Of a DNA stretch of 64,000 nucleotides, positions 11,753 through 24,893 are shown one piece after another. Under the pieces are notes generated by a model. That model was not told where the DNA came from and did not search any database. It worked only from the letters and a program-made list of their open reading frames with translations. Source of the stretch: Verpa conica (Eukaryota > Ascomycota > Pezizomycetes > Pezizales > Morchellaceae); contig JAUFSD010000001.1 in assembly GCA_033030425.1 (NCBI GenBank), positions 62,001 to 126,000 on the forward strand, in the 5' to 3' direction. Every line of letters begins with the position of its first letter. Position 1 is the stretch's first letter. A program made the translations under genes and the position numbers.

Positions 11753-14290
11753 TTAGCTGAGGTATGCATCAGAGAACTTTCCGGACAAAACCTGGTGAGC
11801 CTATAACTCTAGTACACGCCCACCAAAAAGTCTGCGCGCCAGCGCGGCAAATATATCCGAGAAGACATAACATAAAGACCCCTGCCAATGGGCTCCTGCG
11901 ACTATTCTGCACTACATCGGTAAGGAAAAATTACCGCCATTTCTAGGCTGATGTCATTGTCCATTCTATATTTCTGAAGACCCCACAGAGAAGTGTTAGG
12001 GCCTAGCTAGATAAGTACGAGATATGCCAGCTACTTAGAACCGGCAAGATTTCACTTACACAGCGTAGACTGCCGGGACCGGTGTAATTATACTATAGGT
12101 AGAAGGGAAACACTTACCATAGCCTCTACTCATTTAATGTCTGTTAGTAAACATCCTGACTCAATAAAGCAAGGTAGTTAGCGTTAAGGCTCACCATAAT
12201 GAGATACCCCTAAACTTTACTAGTTAAAGGGTGTTGCGCTATGAGGCTCGGTTACTAACCCCCGACCAAACCACTTTATTGGTAAGTAAACACGCGTTTT
12301 TTTACGAGTGACCAATGATGACTTCTTGTTTCAGAAGTGCAAAAGTGGGTCAAAAAGCCAACTAGAGATTACTGAGGCACATCCCACTTACGATCTCCCA
12401 AATCCTGAATACGATGAACCCTATAGCCAGCTGGCAATCCCCAAATATAGTCCAAGCGCTATGCACCGGGGAGGGTTAATCGCAAAGTGGGGGTGATAGA
12501 TAGGGCTAAAATAGTAATTCTTCTCGCTTCCCCTTTGCTTTCCTGTTCAGAATCTTTCTGTGTTCTTTACTAGTAGAACGAATAGCACGGGGTTTAAAGA
12601 ATATTACTATTCTGGTCTTTGCTCTTATCATGCCTTATAGACGCGCTAGTAAACCCGTTGGTGCTCCTATAGGCGCGCGGTCGGTGGCGCCAAATCCCAA
12701 ATAACCCTGGTGAAACAATCCCGGTTAATGAAACATGATTTACTAATGACATGTACGTCAGGTGTGATCCGTCCGGTTCCGTGCCAGCCTAACATCGGTG
12801 TATAAGGCTGACCTCCTGTGTGCTGAGTAAGCCGCTCATATACCTTACATACAATATCCGGCAGTCCAAGGTCTTTCCCTACCACACACTTTTGTGATCA
12901 TAGAGTAGAGACCCGAGCAATGTCTCGGATACAATAAAGAAGGAAGGTACAGTATCCGGTGAGCGCGAGTGATACATAATGATGCAGTAGGGCTCAAAAA
13001 AGTCTGACATGCTTCACCCCGAGTGCGTATTTACGATCATTTCTTGCCCTCGAAATTTGCTTGAGAATAATCGGCACTTCCCCGCGCCAATTCCCAAGTA
13101 ATTAGCCTTAGATAGGAAGGGGAAGTAGAAGCCAGCTGTATTGCATCCTGACGAATTTGTAACCGCCCTACTTATTTAAGCTGAGATGAAACAGACTAGC
13201 GTGGGCCAGTGGTTATTCAATAGCTCGAAGATGCTGCCCCACCGAGACCAGGCTCCTGGGATAGCCCTAAATGCCAAATATCTAGGTAAAAGTATAGAAT
13301 CGCTACAGGATTGGTCTCAAAAGGAGGGTCAGCTGCATAGATGCACGGGATATTGTCCGGTTAACAGCAAAGCGAGCTATCATCGCATCAGACCATCATA
13401 AAGGGCTTCTAGGCCCCGGCAAGTTACATTCCCTAGGCACTTTTTTCACCTTCAAGGAGCGATCCTGAAAAGTAAGCTGAAGAAGGCGTGGCATGCAGCA
13501 TAAGGTATGTATCAAGTGTACCTTCGATACATTATGCCGTTTAGGTATAACCTATAGAACATAGCACCTCGTAGCCCCCATACTTACAACGTGCATCAAC
13601 ACCTTTTTCGGCGATCTCAGGTGTGCCATGATCGAAAGACGTCTAAAGTCCCTGTAGGTTTCACATTCCTCACATTGGTCTCCACAACAAGACATGTTGG
13701 ATATCCTAATCAGGAAGGCCCTACCGACAGTATAAAAAATTGCCTTATAACGCCTAAGCCTAAAGTCGAATCTCACAATCACGTAGAAGCCTGATGTCAT
13801 AAACGAGGCACTGATCAGCCCTATCGTAAGGCGTGATCTCCGTGACAACAACTCAAGTCTGAGCCCTATCGGTGAGCTTTCTACGGAAGAACGTGGATAC
13901 AATATACGAGCTGGTGGTTAGCCTCGTTGATCAAAGTCACTGAGAGACGCTTACAAACCCCCCGACATGAGAACCACAGAACAAGCTTTCTCCTTAGTAT
14001 TCTCGCAGCACCATTAGGTAATATAGGTGCGCTCACCTTTTAGAAACAAACTCCGATACTCCGATTCCCCGGACCTTTAGTGCCGGTAGCGGAAAGTGAT
14101 CCTAAGGGCCCACCCCCCTCACTGTTCATATGTGAGTTTGAATCGCTGCCCTCAACTAATCGGTAGCAAATTAAAAAGAAGCCTGCAAGGTTTGATAGAT
14201 ATGTAGTACAACAAATGTGATAGCACGATAACCCCGCATTATACAAGGCATTTCCCTAAAGAATTTGGTACATAACCCGCCCAAAAATTT

Positions 14291-15446
14291 TCATAGTTTT
14301 ACCCTAATCTCATCCACCTTTCCTCTGGCAACACTAATCCCGGGGACGACCCAGTCCCCACAAGAACACCTCAGACCTTGCCATGCATAGGAGCCTACCT
14401 TTGATTGGCATTTTGGACATTCCAACTTCCCAGAAATTTCTCCTTTGGAAAGCTCAGGCTTCATCCATAGGAGAGGTTCTAAGAAATGATGGGAACATTG
14501 TTGTTGTGGGGGCATAGGTTGTTGGGTAGGTTTTGGAAGATGAGGTGTTAATGAAGCAGAAGTCGCTAATGTACGTCTGATCAAATGAATACTCGGTCAG
14601 TTGGACACTGAGAAAAACCTGATATAATTAATTTGGGTACGTACCGGCATTTTTTACACCGCAGCTCTATTTCACCCTTTTCTGCAGGTGTTTCCCCTTC
14701 TTTCACTTGAGTGATTTTCCCTATTGCGGCCTCTGCATCCCGGAAATGCACTCGCTCTGGCGCTCTTCCGGCAGCGTTACTCATCTCAACATCCTGCAGG
14801 TATATCCACCGTTGATAGATGGGGTGGTCCTCAATAGCGGCGGCATATTCCATTTTATGGTAGAGTTCAAGTTGTTTTATAAACCCAGTGTTTGGTTCTA
14901 CTATTGGTCGGGCACGCTGTATGAGCCTAAGTGCAAGGTCTGGCGCGATACGGCGACTGGCCATTAGATATGCAGCAAGTATAGTTGCTGAACGGGATTT
15001 CCCCATGGCACTAATGTACAGTCAATAAAGAAGCCAATGGCTGCGCAAAGGCGTTGGAGACCGAAAAGTAAGATAAGTCACTACCAATGGATTAAGACCG
15101 CACCCCCAGCCTGCAGGGCCCCAGAGATGAAACTGTTACTATCTGTAAAGTGCATCAAGAGGTTTTCGTCCTCAACATCATCCACTTCGATGACTTTGTG
15201 CTCGTAATCCTCAAACAAGGCATTATTGAGAGGCAATCGTAATACGGAGACCACATGGGTTATTCCAGCTTCCTTTAGGGCTTCGCGTCCACGAAGAGCG
15301 TACATTCTGCCGGTTTAATTAAGGAACCATGGTCCCCCACGAGGTCAGCAACAGATCGCCGTTGAGAAACAGCAGCAAAAAGGAATTTGCCCCACTGCTT
15401 ACCCGCCAATGTAGAGGTTCTCCCCCGCAACTTTGTTCATGGCCAT
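14291..15446 (-). CDS. YVH1: Dual-specificity phosphatase Yvh1 (60S biogenesis)
   Basis: Four exons on the minus strand (15446-15403, 15306-15085, 15010-14645, 14576-14291) give 305 residues; all three introns (96, 74, 68 nt) are GT-AG and in phase. The start MAMNKVAGENLYIGG matches the family's NLYIGG entry. The DUSP active site HCAMGKSRSAT (HCxxGxxRS) is restored across intron 2, which splits the catalytic Cys codon. The C-terminal half is the Yvh1 zinc domain: CKKCRRTLAT, then CSHHFLEPLLWM, CPKCQSKVG and CSCGDWV. Yvh1 exchanges with Mrt4 on pre-60S particles to allow P0 stalk assembly, a role carried by the zinc domain, and has phosphatase-linked roles in sporulation and growth. Yeast Yvh1 is 364 residues, so this one is compact. 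It lies beside the AT-rich block without other close genes. Confidence 0.93.
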
Positions 15447-17948
15447 CTTGTCGAGATATCGCTTAAGGATCACGATAACAGTGATAGCCGGCAAAGGTGG
15501 GGCTGGGGGGCTGTCAATCACACACGCACACACAGGCTTCTCGCGAGGTGGTTTCTAGAAGCGAAGCTGGATGAGGTGGCTGACGGTTTTAGCTACCAGA
15601 GCCTCAACAGGCCACAGATGCAATGGTTGGCGAGGGGGGGGGTGTGGGAGAAATGCGGGGCATCCAAACGACCCAAGCCGACTTAGGGCTAGAGGCGGAT
15701 GCGGTGAACATCATGCTGTACGTTGTTTAGTCATCCCATGGGGGGGGGCCCTTAACGAATTGTTTTGTTTGGGTGATCCCCTCGGCGATATTTTTATACA
15801 TACACCCTCTATATTGAGCAGGCTGTTTGCTGATGCCCTTAATTGCCAGGCTGCGGTGGGCTGGGTACGATCCCGGATGTTTATGCAGGTAGAAAGACTC
15901 AAACACCGAATCACGGTTGGACAGGCCGATAGGTGTCACATACAGAGCTGGATGAACGACTGCCCTACAGGCCTTACAGCAAGGCTGTGAGTATTTTTGT
16001 TCCCCACTTTCGCCTCCGCGCATGGCTTGGCAGCACGTGCTATTCCCAATCTTGGCGTCGTTACCCCAGCTCACCTCACACCCTTTGTTTTTCGTTTTTG
16101 CTTGCTTTTCGCAGCAGGCGTCAGACGTCTGCTTCAACCCCTTCCGGTTTCACCTCAGCCCAGTCCCGTCCTGTGGGATGCCGCCCTATCATTTTTCAGC
16201 CTTACAAGCCACTAGTTCCCACTACAAGAATAATACCACAGGGCCCTGGAGTCCGAGGCAGGCACGCTATGAAGAAAGGTGTGGGAGCCGCTGACGAAAT
16301 AGTTTCTCCAAAGAGCGCGCGCACCCTCATACTCATTTTCTTGTTTCCAGGTTTTGGCAAGCGACCAATTAAGAGCAGACAGTGGACAGAGTCCCAATTA
16401 CTAAATGGTCGTGTGGGGGGAAAAAGCATTGTTTTCTACGCTGCTTAAGAGATGATCGACTGACCTGCCCGCACGATTCCAGTATTAGGTATCTGGGTGC
16501 GAAGAGTGAGAGAGAGAGAGAGAAGAGGGGTTGGCGGGCTATAGATAAAACGGCAAGCGCGTGATCATACATCAACTGTACCTATTTGCACACGATCTCA
16601 GCGGCCCGATACTTCAGCCTACTATTCAGATGTAGAATCAAATCAAACCACCGGTAGGCTGGAGACCTTTTATCGCCTTCACGCTTGTCTGAGTTGTCTC
16701 CGTCTCTGCTGTTCCTTCTCAAGCATATTCGTCCCTCCATTTTTACCCTTGTGTTCATGACTCTATGATGCCCTTTCCATCCGATTTTACAATATGATAG
16801 GTACGTCTGACTGTTTCTACCCTCGGGAGCATCTAAGTGGCATAGGCGCAGACACGGTCAGGCAAGCAGATATAGACGCACCATGCACCAGGGTCGTGGC
16901 TTCAAGCCAGATTGAGAAGTCAAGAGGGCTGCAACATGATGCTTGTCAAGTCGTGCAACATTACAGAGATCCTTCTGAAGGATGGATGGTTCTTAGAATC
17001 CCACTGTTTTTTGGCCTGCATGGGGGGGAAGGTTTTATCTTATTTTTCCCTGCGCGCTGGCCCCCAGCCAGGCATACGCGAAGGATCAGATTAGCCGTGA
17101 AAGACATTATACTTGTATTATTTCTGGTGGTGAGTTGGAGAGATCATATCGAGGTAGATTTCAGAGTGTGGTTCCCTCGCAGCCCGTCCACGAGTACAAT
17201 CCAAACTGGTGGATCGGGACAGGGTTACTAGACGGAGAGAGGTAGACCAATCGCAAGACTAGCCCGATGGCCTTACCTCATTGACCCCATTCCTTCGGCT
17301 TTTTTTTCTTTTCCTTTTTTTCCCTTTCCGTTTCTTTTTTCCCCTTTTCATTTTACTTTTTCCCCTCCGTATACATTCCTCTCTTTGGCTCTGAGGACTC
17401 CCTGTAAATAATATCTGTAACGAGGTCACTATCTAGAGTGTTGTCAGCGGTGGCGGATGGGCGAACCCCGGGCCAGACCTTCCTGGAACAACCGCGTCCG
17501 CCCTAGCTACCGATGGAGATTCCCTTGGCCAAGCACGGATAGAGTCTGCAGAGAGGCATGATCTAAATCGTAATTCCTAACCCTGCCAATCCGGTGTCGA
17601 TTTTTAGCAGCGGGTTCTAGGTAGGGCTGGTTTTATGTGCCGCCGCTTGAGACCAGGAGAGAGTGACCGGAGAGATTTGTGATGAGAAGCGACGAGTGAG
17701 AGGTAGCGGAGAGGCCGGCCTTGGTAGTGGTGGGGGTGGGACATTGTGGTGAGCACTAGCTACTTCACCCACTCGCAAGGAAACGGTCAACCACCGCCCT
17801 GCCAGTGGTGGCCGATAGGTACTCTACGTAGCAAGAGCAAGGCTAAGACGCCCCGAAGAAGAGGGAGGGCGTTCACATCGTTTCCCTGTGAGGCTGAATC
17901 AATCTGCATCTGCTTGCTTGCCTTCCTGCTTGCCTGCCTGCCTGCCTG

Positions 17949-17982
<34 letters not shown>

Positions 17983-19046
17983 CTCTGCTGCTCTGCTGCT
18001 CCCGACGGGGGGAGTCTCTCCCCCTTGCGCCCTTGGATATATATGCTCTAGCTGCTATGTGCTATATACATGCTAACCACAGTGTCGCTCCTTCAATAAG
18101 TTACAGACGCACTTACATGCCTAGCACATACATACCGCTACCCTCGTACATACATAAGGTCGGTTTTGTTCCACCCCCCTCTTCCCCACGTCTCCGCCTC
18201 TGCTTGGTCCGTCATACTAGCTGCCTTCCATTTATCCTTCGATTTTTCTCTCGCCTTGCAACGTCCCTCTTTTGGCCCTCACATATCCCATCTACGTAGT
18301 AGTAGCTACAGCCCTGTGCAGCTAGTCCTCGCCTTACCCGTTCACCAACTGCCAGTGCTCCTCCGCTCGTTCTTATTTCTTCACCACCGTCAGCACTCGT
18401 GTCCGTCTTGGAAAGCTTCCGTCACCATCAATTACTCGCTAGATTGAGAAGGTTATTCTGTGTCTGTATGTTGCGAGACCCGGTTGGGATCGAATTCGAT
18501 TCAGCAGCAGGAAGGGTCTTGAGGTCCAGCGGTGGGCGATCGAGTTGAGGCTGGTGTGAAACCGTCCAAGGAGAAAGAGAAAGAGGGCCAGACGAAACAG
18601 GGTGGGTTTATCGGTAGGAGAGCGAGCGAAACGATTCGGCACGTAGCTTGGGCAAGGAGGCGACAAGCACAACTAGAGGTGGCGAAAAAATCATTGCGGT
18701 TTTGAGATGAAATAGCAACCTTTGTACTTGCTCGGGTATTCCATTTCCTAGTTGGTAAATCCGCCGCCAACGTTTCAGCTTCTTCAGCTCATATCGAATA
18801 GCTGACCTATAAACTCTTATTAGACAAGATCACGACCCAAGTATATCAAGAACATTAGCTAGGACAGAAACCCTCCCGAAAAAAGCCTTGTTTCCCAACA
18901 CATTAGCTTCATAGCTGCCATTAATTGCAGGTATTCAATTGGACCCGGTAATCTGGCCTTAAGATCATCCCATGAATCTGATCATTATTAAGGCACAGCC
19001 CTAGATACCCACCACCTGGTCTTGTATTCATTCTCAGCTCCTCTTC
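15447..19046. other. Intergenic, no gene recognised
   Basis: About 3.6 kb. Several frames of 60-170 codons exist (for example 15933-16448 and 16794-17231) but overlap frames in other registers and show no domain, periodicity or splice structure, so I do not call them. The stretch contains the CCTG/CTG microsatellite at 17931-17980 and, from about 18170 to 18440, a C/T-rich tract that may be the distal promoter of the zinc-finger gene. Confidence 0.45.
17931..17980. repeat. Compound (CCTG)n(CTG)n microsatellite
   Basis: CCTG units run into about ten CTG units on the + strand, followed by broken TCTCTGCTG copies to about 18000. Both CTG and CCTG tracts form slipped hairpins and are length-unstable. 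Confidence 0.9.
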
Positions 19047-21533
19047 ATGATGAATCTTCATCGACTAAACACCCATAATCTCCCAACAATCCGTGGCCTT
19101 GACGGCAATCACGTCATGGATACAAGAAGCGATTTTCCTTCTTCACCTCAACGTATCACCCAAAGATCTATGCCCCTCCCTATACCTCTATCTAGGAGCT
19201 CCCCCACTTCTAGTCGGGGAGTTTCGTTTGCTTCCCAAAGTTCCCAGGTCCCACCAGTACCTTCACTTAACCCGCCACCCATACTATCTTTAGATCCCCC
19301 CTCGCTACCGTCATCACATCGGTATCACCATGATGAAGACTCGATGCCAGAAGATTGGGATGATAGTGAAGGAAACGAAAGCGTGCGACGTCGAAGAAAA
19401 GATGGAATAAGGGACCGAGGCAACCACCACCTACCATCGGATGATTGGGCCGTAAGAACATCCAGAAAACATGGAGATTCACAGTATGATTCCCCCAGTA
19501 GCTTTGAAGATCCCAGCACAAAGAACAAAATCTCTTTCCCAAAGTATTGGCAAAATGACTTCTCTAGGAAACCTCCAAAGCATACCAAGGAGTTGAGTAG
19601 ACCCATATTGCCAATATCAATCCTGCTTGTAGTATTCTATTCGGCCCATATATTAATAAGCTTTGATACCCCACACACACACTTCCACCTAGCCTTATAT
19701 CCACTACCATTATTTACTTATCGCTACATTCGTTATCTTGATGTTTCACTTTTATAAAAAGGAACGATTATTGACTTGTGGAATTTCCTGGATCTAGAAG
19801 CAGATTACAGAATGATGTCTCTATTCGTGCTATGCAAGAATCAGTCAAAGCCTACGATATGGGTCTTGTCGCAAAACTCAATGGCGGAGCAAGATCGGAA
19901 CCCTCGCAACGGAATTATTTCCCCCCACTATCACGAGATCTCCGACCCCTATCATTCACCACCGAAGACCCCTCATTATTACCCACTAACTGGCGTCAGT
20001 CTAAAGAGTACTCCCGAGGTCGGCTTACTTCAAATCCAATACCAATACCTAGTCCCCATAACCCGTTAGAAAGATGGGCTCAATCATCAAATACAGGGGA
20101 TGAAGTTCCCCCACGATTGGGATTGGCAGAACCAGGGCACACAACGTTCCAGCCAGCTTTTACTAATATCCGTGATTCTGGGGACAGCGCAAGTGTTTCA
20201 TCATATCTTACGGATAATGATGCTCAGTCCAATGGAGATGCACGCATGCGAAGATCCGTGAGTGCATCATTGCTGGGACCAGGCTTTGATGAATCGGGAA
20301 TTTCCAGTTCAATACAATCTAGGGGGAGCTACGACCCATATGGGGAAGAGAATGATCTCCAGATGGACGATGCACCATCAAACGTTCAAATGAAGAGACT
20401 TACACTATATGAAGCCCGTACCCCACCAAAATCAAACTCATATCCGACTCAGCTTAATCATCAACGGGCTGGCTTAAAGCGGAGAGCCTCCTCTCCTCCA
20501 AATGATGAGATCATTGGCAATTCGGAACCGACAAGGAAAGGGCTTTTATTAGATAATGTCGGGAGTGAGATTTATGATCACAGTCGAAGAACTTCACCAA
20601 TACATCAAGGAGCACGAAATTCTCCTGGGGGGCCGTCAAAGTATCATACTTCCTCTGGAATGTTTCATTCGCCAATTCCGAGAACGTCGTCAGGATCCTT
20701 TGCACCTACATCTGCTTCTTCTGCGACAACTCAGTGGTCTTCCTCAATTGGGCCTTTTTCAGTGGCTAGCAGCATCACAACAGTAGATAGGGGTTCACCG
20801 GCAACCTCCTTTACACAGTCCTCGATGGATGTAGAGGTTGGGAGTCGGTCGAGTAGTAGACGGACTCTTTCGGAACCAACAGCTACTCTAGGGGTGGAGA
20901 GGGATACTGCTTTGAAACATCACTCTGCACCTAAAATGACTGGCGTGTTCATCTGCGAGTGTTGTCCTAAAAAACCGAAAAAGTTCGAGTCAATGTGCGA
21001 TTTGCAGTAGGTTCCCTTGACCAAAACCACAATAGCTATATATATACTGACTGGAGATATGTAGAATGCACGAAACGGAGAAGCAATATGGTTGCCAGTA
21101 TTGCAATAATCGCTTCAAAAACAAAAACGAGGCAGAAAGGCACCAAAATTCTCTTCACTTGCGAAAGCACTCATGGTCTTGTGCAGCACTTTGCGGCTAC
21201 GAAGCTGCATTTCACCCATCCCCGCAGCGGCCTTCAAGTGCCGAGATTTGTGGCTATTGTGGAAAAGAATTCCCGTCACCCCCTCAATGGGATGCACGGG
21301 TAGAACACTTGACGACAGAGCATAAATTCGGAGAGTGCAATCAATCCAAAAAGTTTTACCGTGCCGACCATTTTAGGCAGCACTTGAAACACAGCCATAG
21401 CGGAACGAGCGGGAAATGGACAAACGTCTTAGAGAATGCATGTATGAGAGACGAGATGCCACCGGCCTCCGGGAGTCTTGGTGGCATGGGATCTTGCACG
21501 ACATCGGCCATATCCGAAGAAGGCTCGGACTAG
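19047..21533 (+). CDS. C2H2 zinc-finger protein, probable transcription factor
   Basis: At least three exons, about 740 residues. Exon 1 starts at 19047 (MMNLHRLNTHNLPT) and is a Ser/Pro-rich disordered region. The central exon (to 21006) is Ser/Pro/Thr-rich. Intron 21007-21064 (58 nt, GTAGGT donor, TAG acceptor) is clear, and joins a finger interrupted at DLQ to MHETEKQYG. The first intron is less sure: donor between 19541 and 19627 and acceptor at 19797 or 19810; GA|GTTGAG to GATCTAG and CTT|GTAGTA to TTACAG both keep frame. The C-terminal 190 residues carry the zinc-binding part: CECCPKKPKKF with a downstream His, CQYCNNRFKNKNEAERH, CGYCGKEF and HFRQHLKHSH. Fingers of this layout with a long disordered N-terminus occur widely in moulds. 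I do not recognise a named regulator. Confidence 0.82.
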
Positions 21534-24500
21534 ATCCCGATAACAGCGGGATTTTGTTTTTGCAACCTCTCTCCGGTTTCGGGTATTTTATGCTACCTTC
21601 TACTTTCGGTTCTTTTTTCTTCTTTGGGAAATTTTGACGATTTCCCTACTTTCTTCCCCCTCAAATTCGGAAACTGGACCCGATGTTCAGCTGGTGTCAG
21701 CTAACAACGCTGACCGTGCATTTACCTTTTATCTGCACCTTAATGTGCGCTGACGACATGAATGCCCCTCTTCGATTTGATGGGGGTTTTTATTTTTTAT
21801 ATTTTATATCTTTAAGCAAACATTTAGACGCGAGCAAGCCAGGTTGGAAAAAGTTGTGCTTTTGTTTTTCTTTATATTCAAAGGGTTTTCTTTGGGCAAG
21901 AATAGGGAGAACTGGGACTCCCGGATTCGGTACTAGGCGATGATTGAGAGGGCCCAAAAACATTTCTATACGACGTCACGAGTTTCATGAGGAGTATTTT
22001 AGTCATTGGATTTCCTTTTTATTTCCCTACCGCAATGACGGCTATTACCGGCGTTAATACTGTCTTTGTGTCTTTCCCCCCTCCCTGTGTTATTTTCACT
22101 ATATTCCCATTTCAGTTATTGTCATCCCTTTTTTCTTTATACGCATTTCTGGTCTTTTCATGTTGGTTATTGAAGGGAGGGATCTTATTCCCCCTTTCCC
22201 TTATAATTTGGTATTCTATATTTCGTGTTTCTTCATGTGGTTCGTTTTATTCGGAGTTTAACGGTTTTTCCGGCGGAAGGTTCAGACTTATCCCGAAGCA
22301 TTTTCACCGCATGTACTAAAATTCATTACAATGATCAAGTTCTGAAATCAGCAACGACCCCAAAAAAGAAAATTATACCCACCATTATAGCTAGTATTTT
22401 GCCAGCGGATATAAAATCTCACCCCTGCATTTTGTATAGTAGTCGCCCCCCCAATTATCTCTGCAGGATGATAATATTCTTTATGAGCTAGATCACCTAG
22501 AGCTTCCTTGTGAGTGGTTCAGGAGAATGCCGGAGCATCTCGCCTGCTAATTACAATGACGTATGTATGCAGGTATGACAGAACGGGTTTCTCTGCGAGT
22601 GATGTTTCGTGATTTATATATATATCTAGAATATCAGTTCTAAAAAAAAGACTCGCCCAAAGAGTGACGGGATATAATATTGTTTCGAACCCTGGGCTCG
22701 GGAATATTTGATTTGATAGATCGCCAAGTCTTATTACTCTAGCGGGTCATAATTATTCCAAAGCCCCGCTCACAAAATTGAGAGACAGAAAAAAAAAGGA
22801 AAGAAAAAAAACCTCCAGTCAGCCAAGTAACCGTAGCCATGGTACCGGGGGGTTAGGAGTGGGAGGTCTCTCAGCTTTGTTGTTAGCGATCGTATCGTAG
22901 ATGCATGTTCCAGACAACTTTTTTTTGTGTCAGCGCCTCTCTCTCCCTTTCCAAAAAACTCCCTCCCCATAGATTTATGTACCATATTCACTACCGAGAC
23001 AATAATAACCGTGTATGTATGGGGGGTTTGAGATTAACTTCCCCCCCAAAAAAAGATCTTTCTAGAAGCTCTAGGATGAACCATGTTTTTTTTGTTTTTG
23101 TTTTTTTAAAAAAAAATGTATACTAACTATGAGTTAGGGGAGGGGAGGGGGGGGGGAAGACTTAAACTAAAAATTATAGTCTACTATTCCAAAATAGAGA
23201 TAGGATGATTTTTCTAGAATCCCTCCCCTCCCCCCTCTCATGACCAATTCTATTATAAAGCTATTTTAATTTTACTGTGATGAAACAATCTAGCCAATAG
23301 TTCGACCGTTGGACCGTGTTCTCGGGGAGAGGAGAAGAGGGTCCTGAGCGTATAACAGTCACCTGAACCCAACCTATCTACCCTGAAACCTCCATTCCCG
23401 GTTCTTGGGAGAAAAAAAAAGAAACTAAATAAGTCTCTATGATAGGGTTACAACCCTACACGACCTATTAACGGTCGGAGAAGAGAGAGGGAGAGAGAGG
23501 GGGGGGACCTACTACCGACAGGGTTATAAAAGCCGTCAGACTAACGGCGCCGACATCTCTAGTGGTACGCTAAGGGTCTTCCAGAATACAACTTAACTAA
23601 CATAAGCAAATACTCATTTGAGGGAACATACACACACACACGCACACACGCACACACGCACACACGCACATTCCTCTCTTCTTTTCCTTCATATGATAGG
23701 GCGGCGTAGGGCGGAAGTTAGCCTTATGCGGGGGGTGGGGAGGTGGAGAGGAGGAGGAAACATCGGGGAAGTTCCGATTCCTCTAAAAAAAACTAAATCA
23801 CGTTCACGCGTTAGGGATGAAACGCGTCGGAGTGCTTACAAAAAAAAAGTGTAATGTTCTGGTTGTTTTCTCAACTGTCCTAGGGGGAGAGGGAGGGGGA
23901 GAGTTCGCGCTTACCTATTTGTTAGTTGTCTCTTTTTTTTTTATGACGTCAGTTCTTGGAGGCGGAGAGCTTACCTATCGTTATCGACGGCGACGGCGAC
24001 GGCAACGGCAGAAGGTAAGTAGCAGGTCTCATAGCCCCACTAAAGGTATCATAATTCCTTTTTGTAATTGAAAAGAACTGGCCATCTTAAAAGTGCCGTT
24101 ACTGTATCCTTAGGTTTCATGAAATACCGTTCCTAACAAACACTTGGCCTCCCTCAATTGAACAACCAGATAGTTGTACCAAATAATGATATGTTTATCA
24201 CTATCCGTATGCAGTTGAGTAATCAACTTTACTCACTTTAGCGTTAATCCAACTACCACATAGGAATTTCCATTCTTTCTTTCAAGGGATTTACCGACTG
24301 AGGTATTTTTTAAAAATCACTCTGGCTGTAGAAGAAATATTGGACTTTCTTTTTTGAGGTACTAGTTTTGTTTCTCTTTAACTTTTCTTTTTTTTCTTTT
24401 GCGTTTATATCCCACTTCTCTGAAGGAAGTAAAGGAACAAATAGAAACTAGTAATATCAGGAGAAAAGAACCAAAATATAACCATAGCCAGTGGCAAAAT

Positions 24501-24893
24501 AGGTATAGTAAAGGAGAGGAGGAAACAAAAACCAAAAAATTAACACTTCCCAGTCCTCGAATAAGAGAAGTAGCAAATATAAATAAACAATAAACACAAG
24601 ATATTTTTTATCGCCACCCAACCGCCCCCCGCGAGTATGCAGTCATGAAAGGGAAAAAATAAAATCCCACCCCGGTTTGCCAATCTAGAGCTCCAAATTT
24701 ATACAAAAAGCAAAGCACCACCTAAAAGTACGCCGTGGACCCAAAAAGAAATTCGTTAACAAAGAAGAAGAATATTTAATCATAAGGAATGTCGTCTCAG
24801 TCATGCCATGTACCGTGTCATCGTATCATAAACATTATCCGGACTAAAGGGGTATTAGAAAAACCGTGATAGGCGGTAGGAAATTTGATGAAG
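21534..24893. other. Intergenic between convergent genes
   Basis: About 3.4 kb between the 3' ends of the zinc-finger gene and the minus-strand disordered-protein gene. T-rich 3' flank to about 22300, then G/A/T homopolymers, a GA-rich patch near 23480-23510 and the CACACACG microsatellite at 23626-23667. No gene or RNA was supported. Confidence 0.5.
23626..23667. repeat. (CACACACG)n microsatellite
   Basis: Alternating CA repeat in which every fourth A-containing step is CG, about four 8-bp units. Z-DNA-prone simple repeat. Confidence 0.9.

Larger units (their letters stand above)
7961..14290. other. AT-rich gene-free block, probably RIP-eroded
   Basis: This 6.3-kb stretch is visibly rich in TA dinucleotides and in TAG/TAA in all six frames. 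Between about 8690 and 11760 no frame reaches 60 codons. No transposase, reverse transcriptase or other domain could be read, and the few short frames further right (11764-13902) have no recognisable motif. In Pezizomycotina such blocks are usually transposon relics mutated from CpA to TpA by repeat-induced point mutation. That origin is an inference; no terminal repeats were identified. Confidence 0.6.

Noticed and set aside
15933..16448. 171-codon open frame on the + strand
   Set aside because: Composition is not protein-like, it overlaps frames in other registers, and there is no domain or splice support.
22680..22705. TTTCGAACCCTGG resembling a tRNA B box
   Set aside because: No A box, acceptor-stem pairing or anticodon arm upstream in either orientation.
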